A stretch of DNA of 64,000 nt, from positions 4,175,390-4,239,389 of the forward strand of contig NZ_WYDQ01000001.1 in NCBI RefSeq assembly GCF_024105635.1, given 5' to 3'. The notes below the pieces were generated by a model that worked only from the letters and a program-made list of their open reading frames with translations, did not search any database and was not told the origin of the DNA. This DNA is from Oceanicola sp. 502str15. Its GTDB lineage: Bacteria; Pseudomonadota; Alphaproteobacteria; Rhodobacterales; Rhodobacteraceae. The translations under genes were made by a program, and so were the position numbers. Below, in pieces: positions 26,384 to 37,627 of the stretch (position 1 is its first letter; each line of letters begins with the position of its first letter).

Positions 26384-28069
26384 TTGCACCAGCTCGCCAG
26401 CCGCCTTGGCCTGCGCACCGATCCAACCATCTTCTTCATCTCTGCGGGGCTGACCCTGCTCTTCGTGCTTGCGCTGGTCATCGCGCCCGAGCCCATCGGC
26501 GATGCTTTCGCCACAGGGAGGGCCTGGATCGTGACCAATCTCGGCTGGTTTTTCATCCTCGGCGTCAATGTCTGGCTCGGCTTCCTGATCTGGGCAGCCT
26601 GCTCGCGCCACGGCCATATCCGGCTCGGGCCGAAGGGCTCGCGGCCCGAGTATACCAACCTCAGCTGGTTCACGATGCTCTTTGCCGGCGGCATCGGCAC
26701 CGTGCTGATGTTCTGGGGCGTGGCCGAACCGATCTCGCATTTCGCCGAGCCGCCGCTGCAGGGCGTCACCCCCTTCAGCGAGGAGGCGGCGCAGGATGCG
26801 ATTTCCATCGCCATCTATCACCTCGGCCTGCACACCTGGGCCATCTTCGCGCTCCCCGGCCTCGCCTTCGCCTACTTCATCAACCGCTATGAGCTGCCCG
26901 TCAGGGTCAGCTCGGTGTTCTACCCGTTGCTGCGCGAGGGCATCCACGGCCCCGTCGGCAAGGCGATCGACATCGCCTCCATCCTCGGCACCCTCTTCGG
27001 CGTGGCCGTTTCCCTCGGCCTCGGCTCCAGCCAGATCGCGGCGGGCCTTGATGCGCTCACCGGCTCGGGCACCGGCCCGGGCGTGCAGGTGATGATCCTC
27101 GCCGTGCTCACCGTGGTCGCCATCGGCTCCATCGTCGTCGGCCTCGACAAGGGCGTGAAGGTGCTCTCCAACCTCAACATCGGCATGGCCGTGGCGCTGA
27201 TGATCTTCGTTCTGGTCTTCGGCTCCACCCTCTTCCTGCTGCGCGGCATCGTCGAAACCTTCGGCCTCTATTTCGAGAACCTGCCGCACCTGATGTTCTG
27301 GAACGACATGCTCGCCAACGAGAACCCCGACAACCCGCCCTGGGGCTGGCAGGGCAGCTGGACGGTGTTCTACTGGGCCTGGACCGTCACATGGTCGCCC
27401 TTCATCGGCCTCTTCGTCGCGCGCATCTCGCGCGGCCGCACCATCCGCGAGTTCGTCTTCGGCGTGCTGCTCGCACCCTCGCTCTTCACCCTCGTCTGGT
27501 TCTCCATCTTCGGCTGGCAGGCGATGGAGTTCGACGGGTTGGGCCTCGCCGCCCGCGCCGCCATGGGCGAGGCGGCAGGCGAGATCAGCGCGGCAGTGGC
27601 CGAGTCTGTGCCGCTGGCCATGTTCGCCTTCTTCGAGCATTTCCCCTTCACCGAGTTCATCCAGGGCTTCGCCGTGGTGATCGTGGCGATCTTCTTCGCC
27701 ACCTCGTCCGACTCCGCCTCGCTGGTGGTCGACATGCTCTGCACCGGCAAACCCACCCCCGGCCCGGTCGGGCAGCGGGTGTTCTGGGGCGCCGCCGAGG
27801 GGCTGGTGGCCGCCATGCTCATCATCCTCGCCGGCGAGGCCGGGCTGACGGCGCTGCAACAAGTCATCACCGTGGTCGGCCTGCCGATCTTCCTGCTGGT
27901 CTGCATGATGATCCCCTCGTTGATCCGCGGCTTTGCCGAGGAAGACATCGAGCACATCAACATCGGCACCCGCCCCGAGCTCGAGGCCTTCCACCCAGAT
28001 GACGACGTGGAAATCGACGCCCGCAGCACCGCCGGGCGCACCCCGGAGCGCCCCGCACCCGCGGAGTAG
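26384..28069 (+). CDS. BCCT family (betaine/carnitine/choline) transporter
   Basis: A 561-residue transporter with about 12 membrane helices. Family signatures are AGGIGTVLMFWGVAEPISHF and the Trp-rich segment FYWAWTVTWSPFIGLFVARI followed by SRGRT. One canonical Trp of that segment is Thr here. It imports quaternary ammonium osmolytes or nutrients, driven by Na+ or H+. The start appears to be a TTG at 26384 with a GGGGGA Shine-Dalgarno 8 nt upstream; no in-frame ATG lies nearby before the first helix. An M20 peptidase gene follows closely. Confidence 0.9.
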   Translation: MHQLASRLGLRTDPTIFFISAGLTLLFVLALVIAPEPIGDAFATGRAWIVTNLGWFFILGVNVWLGFLIWAACSRHGHIRLGPKGSRPEYTNLSWFTMLFAGGIGTVLMFWGVAEPISHFAEPPLQGVTPFSEEAAQDAISIAIYHLGLHTWAIFALPGLAFAYFINRYELPVRVSSVFYPLLREGIHGPVGKAIDIASILGTLFGVAVSLGLGSSQIAAGLDALTGSGTGPGVQVMILAVLTVVAIGSIVVGLDKGVKVLSNLNIGMAVALMIFVLVFGSTLFLLRGIVETFGLYFENLPHLMFWNDMLANENPDNPPWGWQGSWTVFYWAWTVTWSPFIGLFVARISRGRTIREFVFGVLLAPSLFTLVWFSIFGWQAMEFDGLGLAARAAMGEAAGEISAAVAESVPLAMFAFFEHFPFTEFIQGFAVVIVAIFFATSSDSASLVVDMLCTGKPTPGPVGQRVFWGAAEGLVAAMLIILAGEAGLTALQQVITVVGLPIFLLVCMMIPSLIRGFAEEDIEHINIGTRPELEAFHPDDDVEIDARSTAGRTPERPAPAE

Positions 28070-28116
28070 GCGATCGGGCGTTGTGGCGGCACGGGCTTTG
28101 CGCCTAACGTGCCGCC

Positions 28117-29403
28117 ATGCCTTCCGATCTTGACGCCCGCCTGTCCCAAGCCATCCGCGCCCGCGAGGGCGAGCTGGTGGCGCTCTGTGGCGACCTCGTG
28201 CAGATCCCCACGCTCAACCCGCCCGGCCAGCACTACCGCGCGATATGCAGCTACCTCGCCGAACGCCTCGGCAAGCAGGGCTTCGAGGTCGAGATGATCC
28301 GCGCCGAGGGCGCCCCCGCCGACTCCACCGAATATCCGCGCTGGAACGTGGTTGCCCGCCGCGAGGGCAAGCGGGCAGGGGAGTGCGTGCACTTCAACTC
28401 CCACCATGACGTGGTCGAGGTCGGTCGCGGCTGGACTGTCGACCCCTTCGGCGGCGAGGTGAAGGACGGCAAGCTCTATGGTCGCGGATCCTGCGACATG
28501 AAGGGCGGCCTCGCCGCCTCCATCATCGCCGTCGAAGCCTTCCTCGAGACCTGCCCCGATTTCTCCGGCGCGGTCGAAATCTCTGCCACGGCGGATGAGG
28601 AATCCGGCGGCTACGGCGGCGTCGCCTACCTTGCCGAACGTGGCTGGTTCTCGCCCGAGCGCGTGCAGCACGTCATCATCCCCGAACCGCTCAACAAGGA
28701 CCGCATCTGCCTCGGCCATCGCGGCGTCTGGTGGGCCGAGATCGAAACCTTTGGCCGCATCGCCCACGGCTCCATGCCGTTTCTGGGCGACTCCGCCGTG
28801 CGCCACATGGGCGCCGTGCTGGCCGAAATGGAGGCCACGCTCTTTCCGCTGCTCGCCACCAAGCGCACCGACATGCCGGTGGTGCCGGAGGGCGCCAAGC
28901 AGAGCACGCTCAACATCAACTCCATCCACGGCGGCGAGGGGGATCACCCGGAAGACTACACCGGCCTGCCCGCCCCCTGCGTCCCCGACAGCTGCCGCAT
29001 CGTGATCGACCGGCGCTTCCTGATCGAGGAGGAGCTGGCCGAGGTGAAGGGCGAGGTCACCGCGCTGATGGAAAAGGTCAAAGCCGCCCGGCCCAGCTTT
29101 ACCTACGAGATCCGGGACCTCTTCGAAGTGCAGCCTACCATGGCCCCCGAAGATGCCCCCATCGTGCGCACCACCGCGGCCGCCATCGAAAAGGTGCTCG
29201 CCCGCCAGCCCGATTACGTCGTCAGCCCCGGCACCTACGACCAGAAGCACATCGACCGCATCGGCAAGCTCTCCAACTGCATCGCCTACGGCCCGGGGAT
29301 ACTGGACCTCGCCCACCAGCCCGACGAATGGGTCGGCGTGCAGGACATGGTCGACAGCGCCACGGTCATGGCCCTCGTGCTGGCCGAGCTGCTCGCCCGC
29401 TAA
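28117..29403 (+). CDS. M20 family metallopeptidase (ArgE/DapE type)
   Basis: A 428-residue zinc-dependent deamidase/peptidase of the acetylornithine deacetylase/succinyl-diaminopimelate desuccinylase group. Metal and catalytic motifs are FNSHHDVVEVG, GRGSCDMKGGLAASI and ATADEESGGYGGVAYL, with a late HQPDEW segment. The dimerisation domain lies in the middle. The substrate is not fixed by sequence. Its position between a BCCT transporter and a peptide-binding protein suggests use of an imported N-acyl or peptide-like compound. Confidence 0.88.
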   Translation: MPSDLDARLSQAIRAREGELVALCGDLVQIPTLNPPGQHYRAICSYLAERLGKQGFEVEMIRAEGAPADSTEYPRWNVVARREGKRAGECVHFNSHHDVVEVGRGWTVDPFGGEVKDGKLYGRGSCDMKGGLAASIIAVEAFLETCPDFSGAVEISATADEESGGYGGVAYLAERGWFSPERVQHVIIPEPLNKDRICLGHRGVWWAEIETFGRIAHGSMPFLGDSAVRHMGAVLAEMEATLFPLLATKRTDMPVVPEGAKQSTLNINSIHGGEGDHPEDYTGLPAPCVPDSCRIVIDRRFLIEEELAEVKGEVTALMEKVKAARPSFTYEIRDLFEVQPTMAPEDAPIVRTTAAAIEKVLARQPDYVVSPGTYDQKHIDRIGKLSNCIAYGPGILDLAHQPDEWVGVQDMVDSATVMALVLAELLAR

Positions 29404-29468
29404 ACCGCCTATGCAGCCGTGCCCTCGCCCGCTAACCTGAGGGAAACCACTCAGGGAGGCCCAGCCCC

Positions 29469-30932
29469 ATGACCCTTCGCGCAACCCTTCTCGCCACCGC
29501 GTTCCTTGCCACGCCCGCACTGGCGCAAGACAGCATCACCCTCGGCATGGTGCTCGAGCCGCCAAACCTCGACCCGACCGGCGGCGCGGCGGCGGCCATC
29601 GACGAGGTGGTCTATGCCAACGTCTTCGAGGGCCTCACCCGCTTTGCCGCCGACGGCTCGGTGGTGCCCGCGCTGGCCTCCGGCTGGGAGGTCTCGGACG
29701 ATGGCTCCACCTATACTTTCACCCTGCACGAGGGCGTGAAATTCCACGACGGCAGCGATTTCACCGCCGACGATGTGGTCTTCTCCCTCGACCGCGCCCG
29801 CGCCGAAGACAGCACCAACGCGCAAAAGGCCCTCTTCGCCGGGATCGAAAGCGTCGAGGCGGTGAACCCGACGACCGTGAAGATCACCCTCGGCCAGCCC
29901 GATGGCGCCTTTCCCTTCAAGATGGCCTGGGGCGATGCGGTGATGGTCGACGAGGCAAGTGCCGCCGACCTCGCCACCAACCCCGTCGGCACCGGCCCCT
30001 TCACCTTCACCGAATGGGCGCAGGGCGACCATGTGACCCTCACCCGCAACCCCGACTACTGGGGCGAGGCCCCCGCGCTGGCCTCGGCCACCTTCAAGTT
30101 CATCACCGACCCCAACGCCGCCTTCGCCGCCATGATGGCCGGCGATGTCGATGCCTTCCCCAACTTCCCGGCGCAGGAAACCCTGCCGCAGTTCGAGGGC
30201 AACCCGCAGTTCAAGGTGATCATCGGCTCGACCGAGGGCGAAACCATTCTGGCGATGAACAACGCCGAGCCCCCGCTCGACAACGTGAAGGTCCGCGAAG
30301 CCATCGCCCATGCGATCAACCGGCAGGACCTGATCGACGGCGCGATGAACGGCTACGGCACCCCCATCGGCACCCATTTCGCCCCCCACAACCCCGACTA
30401 CGTCGACCTGACCGAGCTGTCGGCCTTCGACCCCGAAAAGTCGAAGGCCCTGCTGGCCGAGGCCGGCGTCTCCGACCTGACCCTGCGTCTCGCCCTGCCA
30501 CCCCCCGCCTACGCCCGGCGCGGCGGCGAGATCATCGCCGCCCAGCTGCGCGACGTGGGCATCGCAACCGAGATCACCAACATGGAATGGGCCCAATGGC
30601 TCGAACAGGTGTTCAAGGGCCGCGACTTCGACCTGACGATCATCAGCCACACCGAGCCGATGGACATCAACATCTACGCCCGCGACGACTATTACTTCCA
30701 ATACGCCGCCCCGGACTTCAAAAGCATGATGACCCTGCTCGAAGGCACCACCGGCCCCGACGCGCGCTCCGAGATCCTGAAAGCCGCACAGCAAAAGATC
30801 GCGGAAGACTTCGTCAACGGCTACCTCTTCCAGCTCCCCAAGACCGGTGTCGCCAATGCCAAGATCGAGGGCCTCTGGGAAAACGCCCCGACCCAGGCCA
30901 ACGACCTCACCGGCGTAAGCTGGGCCGACTGA
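29469..30932 (+). CDS. ABC transporter substrate-binding protein, family 5 (peptide/nickel type)
   Basis: A 487-residue periplasmic solute-binding protein with a signal peptide ([20 protein letters not shown]). The family 5 fold shows in [20 protein letters not shown] followed by GVKFHDG, and in [20 protein letters not shown]. These proteins feed dipeptides, oligopeptides or related solutes to an ABC importer. No permease or ATPase gene follows, because a convergent gene begins after an inverted-repeat hairpin. It must therefore use a transporter encoded elsewhere. It is 65 nt downstream of the M20 peptidase gene. Confidence 0.9.
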   Translation: MTLRATLLATAFLATPALAQDSITLGMVLEPPNLDPTGGAAAAIDEVVYANVFEGLTRFAADGSVVPALASGWEVSDDGSTYTFTLHEGVKFHDGSDFTADDVVFSLDRARAEDSTNAQKALFAGIESVEAVNPTTVKITLGQPDGAFPFKMAWGDAVMVDEASAADLATNPVGTGPFTFTEWAQGDHVTLTRNPDYWGEAPALASATFKFITDPNAAFAAMMAGDVDAFPNFPAQETLPQFEGNPQFKVIIGSTEGETILAMNNAEPPLDNVKVREAIAHAINRQDLIDGAMNGYGTPIGTHFAPHNPDYVDLTELSAFDPEKSKALLAEAGVSDLTLRLALPPPAYARRGGEIIAAQLRDVGIATEITNMEWAQWLEQVFKGRDFDLTIISHTEPMDINIYARDDYYFQYAAPDFKSMMTLLEGTTGPDARSEILKAAQQKIAEDFVNGYLFQLPKTGVANAKIEGLWENAPTQANDLTGVSWAD

Positions 30933-31027
30933 GCCCCGCCCGCCCGGCGCTCCCACCCGCCCACCCCGCGCCGGACGGCCGCCGCTCAGTCGGCCCCGCG
31001 GCGTGGCGTGGGTTGATATGTCGGGCA

Positions 31028-31090
31028 GAGTATTTCGAGCAAGAAAATGGGGCAGGGCACCGCCTGTTCATTTTCTTGCTGCAAATACTC
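31028..31090. repeat. Inverted pair of family A repeats forming a large hairpin
   Basis: Arm 1 (31028-31049) starts GAGTATTT and ends GCAAGAAAATG. Arm 2 (31069-31090) is its reverse complement with two mismatches. The loop is 19 nt. The 22-nt arms give a long hairpin between the substrate-binding protein gene and the convergent isomerase gene, suited to bidirectional termination. Confidence 0.75.
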
Positions 31091-31150
31091 CAGTGCAGGG
31101 TCTGCGGCGCGCGCAACAGCCGTTAGAAAGCCCCCCGCGCGCCACACCCC

Positions 31151-31172
31151 GTAGGGCGGGACTTGTCCCGCC
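31151..31172. repeat. Dispersed intergenic repeat, family B
   Basis: GTAGGGCGGGACTTGTCCCG plus CC. The arms GGCGGGAC/GTCCCGCC are perfect complements around TT. An identical 22-nt copy lies at 32896. It is just before the end of the convergent isomerase gene. Confidence 0.7.
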
Positions 31173-31179
31173 GCCCCGA

Positions 31180-31773
31180 TCAGCCCTTCAGATGGGCTTC
31201 GAGATCATCGAGCCGGTCGTGACCCCAGAACAGCGCCCCGTCGTCGACCACGTAGAATGGGGCGCCGAACGCCCCCTTCTCCACGGCTTCGTCGAGGTTC
31301 TTCCCATAGGTCTCCGCCCCGGCCAGCAGGCCGCGGTCGGCGATGCCCGGATCAAACCCCGCCGCCGTCAGGCAGGCCTTGATCACATCGTCCTGCGCAA
31401 TGTCCTTCTCTTCCGCCCAGACCGCCCGCAGCAGCCCCTGCGCCAGCGCGCCCACGTCGCCGCCGCCCTCGGACTGCGCCGCGATCAGCGCGTAGCTCGA
31501 CGGTGCGGCATTGGTCGGAAAATGCGCCGGGGTGAAGGTCATCGGCAGGCCCGTCTTTGCCGCCGCCCGCTTCAACTCCTGCATCCGGTAGGCCTTGCGG
31601 TTCTCGTGCCGCTCGCCCGGCGGGGTGCCGCCGGTGCGGGCGAAGAGCGCCATGATATCCACCGGCTTGTAGGCGATGCTCGCCCCCGCGCCGGCCGCAA
31701 TTTTCTCCAGCCGGTCGCCCGCGAGATAGGAGAAGGGGGATATGGTGGAGAAGAAGTAATCTATATGCGGCAT
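31180..31773 (-). CDS. 2-hydroxychromene-2-carboxylate isomerase-like DsbA-family protein
   Basis: A 197-residue thioredoxin-fold protein of the HCCA isomerase/kappa GST-like group. It begins [20 protein letters not shown], where the Ser replaces the CxxC motif, and contains the C-terminal [12 protein letters not shown] and [10 protein letters not shown]. Such enzymes use glutathione; HCCA isomerase acts in naphthalene breakdown, but many genomic homologues have other, unknown roles. I chose the ATG at 31773, which sits 5 nt after a GGGAGG. A GTG 6 nt upstream would overlap that Shine-Dalgarno. Confidence 0.87.
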   Translation of the reverse strand: MPHIDYFFSTISPFSYLAGDRLEKIAAGAGASIAYKPVDIMALFARTGGTPPGERHENRKAYRMQELKRAAAKTGLPMTFTPAHFPTNAAPSSYALIAAQSEGGGDVGALAQGLLRAVWAEEKDIAQDDVIKACLTAAGFDPGIADRGLLAGAETYGKNLDEAVEKGAFGAPFYVVDDGALFWGHDRLDDLEAHLKG

Positions 31774-31869
31774 TTGCACCTCCCGGGCTCGCGCGTTTCT
31801 GGCCCTGACGGTAGGCCGGTGCTATGGGGTGTCAACATTACGATTCTGTCACGCGCGAGGGGAACCGCG

Positions 31870-32892
31870 ATGCCCAATCCGACCGAACCCAAACTGATGT
31901 CCGGCAATGCCAACATGCCGCTGGCCAAGGCGATCTGCCGGCGCATGTCCATGCACCGGGGCATGACCGTGGGGCTGGTCGATGCCCGGGTCGAGCGGTT
32001 CAACGACCAGGAGATCTTCGTCGAGGTCTACGAGAACGTCCGCGGCGAGGACATGTTCATCATCCAGCCCACCTCCAACCCCGCGAACGACAACCTGATG
32101 GAACTGCTCATCATGTCCGACGCGCTCAAGCGCTCCTCGGCGGCGCGCACCACGGCGGTGATCCCCTACTTCGGCTATGCCCGGCAGGACCGCCGCACCA
32201 AGGCCCGCACGCCGATTTCGGCCAAGCTGGTCGCCAACCTTATCGCCGAGGCCGGCATCGAGCGGGTGCTGACGATGGATCTCCACGCCGCCCAGATCCA
32301 GGGCTTCTTCGACATCCCGGTCGACAACCTCTACGCCTCGCCGATCTTCGCCCTCGATATCCAGCACCACATGAAGGACAAGCTCGAGGACGTGATGGTC
32401 GTCAGCCCCGACGTGGGCGGCGTGGCCCGCGCCCGCGAGCTGGCCCAACGGATCGGGGCGCCGCTCTCGATCGTCGACAAGCGCCGCGAGAAGGCGGGCG
32501 AAGTGGCCGAGATGACAGTGATCGGCGACGTGAAAGACAAGGTCTGCGTGATCGTCGATGACATCTGCGACACCGCCGGCACGCTCTGCAAGGCTGCCGA
32601 GATCCTGATGGAGAACGGCGCGACCGAGGTGCACAGCTACATCTCCCACGGGGTGCTCTCCGGCCCGGCGGTGGAGCGGATCACCAAGTCGGTGATGAAA
32701 AGCCTCGTGATCACCGACAGCATCGAGGCCACCGAGGCGGTCAAGGCCTGCCCCAACATCCGCATCGTGCCCACCGCCCCGATGTTCGCCCAGGCGATCC
32801 TCAACATCTGGTCCGGCACCAGCGTCTCCTCGCTCTTCGACCACAACACGCTGGTCCCGATCTACGAGGGCTTCTACGGCACCGACGTCTGA
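31870..32892 (+). CDS. prs: Ribose-phosphate pyrophosphokinase
   Basis: A 340-residue PRPP synthetase, which makes phosphoribosyl pyrophosphate from ribose 5-phosphate and ATP for purine, pyrimidine, His, Trp and NAD synthesis. Visible motifs are [14 protein letters not shown], the catalytic [20 protein letters not shown] and the PRPP-binding [20 protein letters not shown]. The ATG at 31870 has a GAGGGGAA Shine-Dalgarno and gives the normal length. A longer open frame upstream runs antisense to the isomerase gene and is rejected. A family B repeat follows within 4 nt of the stop. Confidence 0.95.
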   Translation: MPNPTEPKLMSGNANMPLAKAICRRMSMHRGMTVGLVDARVERFNDQEIFVEVYENVRGEDMFIIQPTSNPANDNLMELLIMSDALKRSSAARTTAVIPYFGYARQDRRTKARTPISAKLVANLIAEAGIERVLTMDLHAAQIQGFFDIPVDNLYASPIFALDIQHHMKDKLEDVMVVSPDVGGVARARELAQRIGAPLSIVDKRREKAGEVAEMTVIGDVKDKVCVIVDDICDTAGTLCKAAEILMENGATEVHSYISHGVLSGPAVERITKSVMKSLVITDSIEATEAVKACPNIRIVPTAPMFAQAILNIWSGTSVSSLFDHNTLVPIYEGFYGTDV

Positions 32893-32895
32893 GGC

Positions 32896-32917
32896 GTAGG
32901 GCGGGACTTGTCCCGCC
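32896..32917. repeat. Dispersed intergenic repeat, family B
   Basis: Same 22 nt as at 31151 (GTAGGGCGGGACTTGTCCCG plus CC). It is placed between the stops of the convergent genes prs and the MFS exporter, where its hairpin could terminate both. Confidence 0.7.
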
Positions 32918-32923
32918 ATCCTC

Positions 32924-34117
32924 CTACCGGCGCAGCACCAGCGGCAAGATCGCCAGCACCAGCACCGCGCCCAGGGCAAAGGGCGCGCCCGGCCAGTACA
33001 GCGTGCCGCCCTCGGCGGTGAAGGCCCGGAACAGCGGCGTGAAGATCAGCGGCGCCAGAACCGCGGCCAGCGAGGCCAGCGCCGCGATCACCCCCTGCAC
33101 CATGCCCTGCTCGTCCTCTCCCGCCCCGTTGGCCGCAATCGCGGTGAGCGTGGGCGGCACCAGGTCCGACAGGGCGGCCAGCGGCATCACCAGCACCACG
33201 ATCCATGTGGTCGTGGCAAAGCCGAAGACCGCCATCGCGAAGCCCGAAATCACCAGCCCCAGCACCACCAGCCGCCGCTCGCCCAGCCGTGCCACCGCCA
33301 GCGGCATCACCACGCCCTGCGACAGGGCCATCAACGCCCCGTAGGCCGAGAGCGACAGGCCGACGGCCAGCGTGCTCCACCCCAGCGCCGCCTTGCCCCA
33401 GAAGGCCCAAAGCACCGGGTAGACCATGTTGGCGAACTCGAAGAGCGCAAGGCAGATCAGAGGCACCGCGAGGCCGGGCAGGGCAAAGGCCCGGCGGAAG
33501 CTGGCAAAGGGGTTCATGTCGCGGGCGCCGAAGGCGCGGCGGTTCTCCTGCTTCAGAGATTCCGGCAGCACCAGCAGCCCGAGGCAGAGGTTCGCCGCCG
33601 CCAGCCCGGCGGCCAGCCAGAACGGCGCCGTCACATGCCAGCCCGCCACCACGCCCCCCAGCGCGGGCCCCATGACGAAGCCGATGCCGAAGGCCGCGCC
33701 GATCAGCCCGAACCGGGCTGCACGCTGGTGTTTTGGCGTGATATCAGAGACATAGGCCGTCGCGGTGATATAGGTCGCGCCCGCCACCCCGGCCAGCGTC
33801 CGCCCCAGCAGCAACAGCCAGAAGCTGTCGGCCAGCGCCATCACCACGTAGTCGAGCGACAGGCAGGCCAGCGCCACCAGCAGCACCGGCCTGCGCCCCC
33901 AGGCATCCGAGATCGAGCCCACCACCGGCCCGAACACGAACTGCGCCCCGGCATAGGCCGCCATCAGCACACCGGCCCAAAGCGAGCCCTCGCCCACGTT
34001 CCCCGCGCCCACCCGCTCCATCAGATCGGGCATGATCGGAAACACGATGCCGATCCCGATGGCGTCGAGCATCAGGGTGGCAAGGATGAAGAACAGAGGG
34101 CCGTTCACGCGAGGCAT
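32924..34117 (-). CDS. TetA-like MFS efflux transporter
   Basis: A 397-residue major facilitator with about 12 helices. The N-terminal DAIGIGIVFPIMPDLMER segment and the loop 2-3 motif GSISDAWGRRPVLL, followed by GRTLAGVAGATYITATAYVS, are typical of the TCR/Tet group of drug:H+ antiporters. Such chromosomal genes are common in Rhodobacteraceae and do not by themselves show tetracycline resistance. No TetR-type regulator is adjacent. Confidence 0.88.
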   Translation of the reverse strand: MPRVNGPLFFILATLMLDAIGIGIVFPIMPDLMERVGAGNVGEGSLWAGVLMAAYAGAQFVFGPVVGSISDAWGRRPVLLVALACLSLDYVVMALADSFWLLLLGRTLAGVAGATYITATAYVSDITPKHQRAARFGLIGAAFGIGFVMGPALGGVVAGWHVTAPFWLAAGLAAANLCLGLLVLPESLKQENRRAFGARDMNPFASFRRAFALPGLAVPLICLALFEFANMVYPVLWAFWGKAALGWSTLAVGLSLSAYGALMALSQGVVMPLAVARLGERRLVVLGLVISGFAMAVFGFATTTWIVVLVMPLAALSDLVPPTLTAIAANGAGEDEQGMVQGVIAALASLAAVLAPLIFTPLFRAFTAEGGTLYWPGAPFALGAVLVLAILPLVLRR

Positions 34118-34316
34118 GTGGGCTTCTCGCTGCGGGCGATGTGCCCGGCAAGCAAAATATTGATGACAGGAACGGGCCGTCAGGCCGATTGAACCGGCCT
34201 CGTCTCGCTTCAGGCCGGGTCAAATCCCCCGCCGCAGGCGCCTTCTCCAGCATGTGATGCGGTGGTGCTCAAGGCCGTCGCCGCCTCGCCCCGGGGGCGC
34301 CAGCGGTCGTCCGGCC

Positions 34317-34667
34317 TCAGTACATGTCCCAGTCGTCCTCGTGGCGCAGCTCGCCCATCGCCATCCAGCTCGCGCGCACCCGGGCCACTCGGGTGTCGCC
34401 CCAGGTGCGGAACACCAGCTCAAAGCCATCTTCGGTGATGTTCTCCGCCCCGATGTCGGCCCGCTGGTTGGTCTTCTGGTCCATGTCCCACATAGACAGG
34501 TTCACCATCACCGTGGGCGGCGTACGATAGGTTTCCGAGAAGCTCACCGCCCGACGCGCCTGCCGCGGGCCTGTGCCCGTCCACATCTCGCCGCCGTCCT
34601 CGAAATCCGAGAACAGCACGACAGAGCCCTCATCGACCCCGACCAGGTGATTGCGCAAGCGTTTCAT
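34317..34667 (-). CDS. H-type lectin domain protein
   Basis: A 116-residue protein consisting almost wholly of one H-type lectin domain. It shows SFSETYRTPPTVMVNLSMWD, then ITEDGFELVFRTWGDTRVAR, then ASWMAMGE. These beta-sandwich domains bind GalNAc-type sugars in invertebrates; in bacteria the role is open. No signal peptide is seen, so it appears cytoplasmic unless exported by another route. It lies downstream of the atp operon terminator, on the same strand. Confidence 0.82.
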   Translation of the reverse strand: MKRLRNHLVGVDEGSVVLFSDFEDGGEMWTGTGPRQARRAVSFSETYRTPPTVMVNLSMWDMDQKTNQRADIGAENITEDGFELVFRTWGDTRVARVRASWMAMGELRHEDDWDMY

Positions 34668-34744
34668 TCAGTTCGTCATAACCCCGTCATCCCTGGTCCG
34701 TGGATAAAAGTAGATTTGGGCGAAAATTGGAACCAAAACGTAAA

Positions 34745-34772
34745 AAGCCCCGCCAATTTCTCGGCGGGGCTT
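34745..34772 (-). terminator. Rho-independent terminator of the atp operon
   Basis: Arms AAGCCCCGCC and GGCGGGGCTT (34745-34754 and 34763-34772) are perfect 10-bp complements with an 8-nt loop. On the minus strand TTTTTA follows the stem. It lies 24 nt beyond the atpC stop. Confidence 0.9.
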
Positions 34773-34796
34773 CTGAAAATTGTCTTGTTTCGGGGG

Positions 34797-35216
34797 TCAG
34801 CTGCCGGAGCGCGGCGCAACACCCAGATCGTTGCCCAGAGCGGCGATATCGGCCGCGGTCTTGGCGAGGGCGTCGAGATCCTCGGCGCTTGCATTGTCAC
34901 GTGCGGCGGCGGCGTCGGAGAGAAACTGCTCCAGCGTCTCCGGGGTCAGCTCCTCGGCCGGCACGGCGTGCTCGGCCAGAACGGTGGTGCCGTTCTCGTT
35001 AATCTCGGCAAAGCCGCCGATCACCGCGTATTTGCTTTCCGCACCGTCCTCGGCCTTCACGGTCAGAACACCGGGGCGCAGGGTGGTAATCATCGGGGAG
35101 TGCTGCGGCATCGCCGTCAGGTCGCCCTCGGCACCGGGAATCTGCACTTCACGGGCCGCCAGCGAGGCCAGACGGCGCTCGGGCGAAACCAGATCAAACT
35201 GCATGGTGTCAGCCAT
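34797..35216 (-). CDS. atpC: F1 ATP synthase epsilon subunit
   Basis: A 139-residue epsilon subunit. The N-terminal beta domain is typical ([20 protein letters not shown], then [20 protein letters not shown] and PGVLTV). The C-terminal helical part is present but short and alanine-rich. It connects the rotor stalk and modulates ATP hydrolysis. It is the last gene of atpHAGDC, followed by the terminator at 34745. Confidence 0.95.
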   Translation of the reverse strand: MADTMQFDLVSPERRLASLAAREVQIPGAEGDLTAMPQHSPMITTLRPGVLTVKAEDGAESKYAVIGGFAEINENGTTVLAEHAVPAEELTPETLEQFLSDAAAARDNASAEDLDALAKTAADIAALGNDLGVAPRSGS

Positions 35217-35283
35217 GGGTGGCTCCTGTTGGTTGGTGCTGCCCCCCGCGCCCGCCGTGAGGCGGGGCAGGGGGCGTTAGCTC

Positions 35284-37606
<2,323 letters not shown>

Positions 37607-37627
37607 GAGCTATCTCCCCGGCCAGCC

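Noticed and set aside
31003-31869. Long N-terminal extension of prs
   Set aside because: It runs antisense to the DsbA-family gene and across the repeats; the ATG at 31870 has a good Shine-Dalgarno and gives the normal enzyme length.
32924-34117. Acquired tetracycline resistance gene
   Set aside because: The protein is TetA-like, but there is no adjacent tetR, no mobile element and no compositional break, so a housekeeping exporter is more likely.
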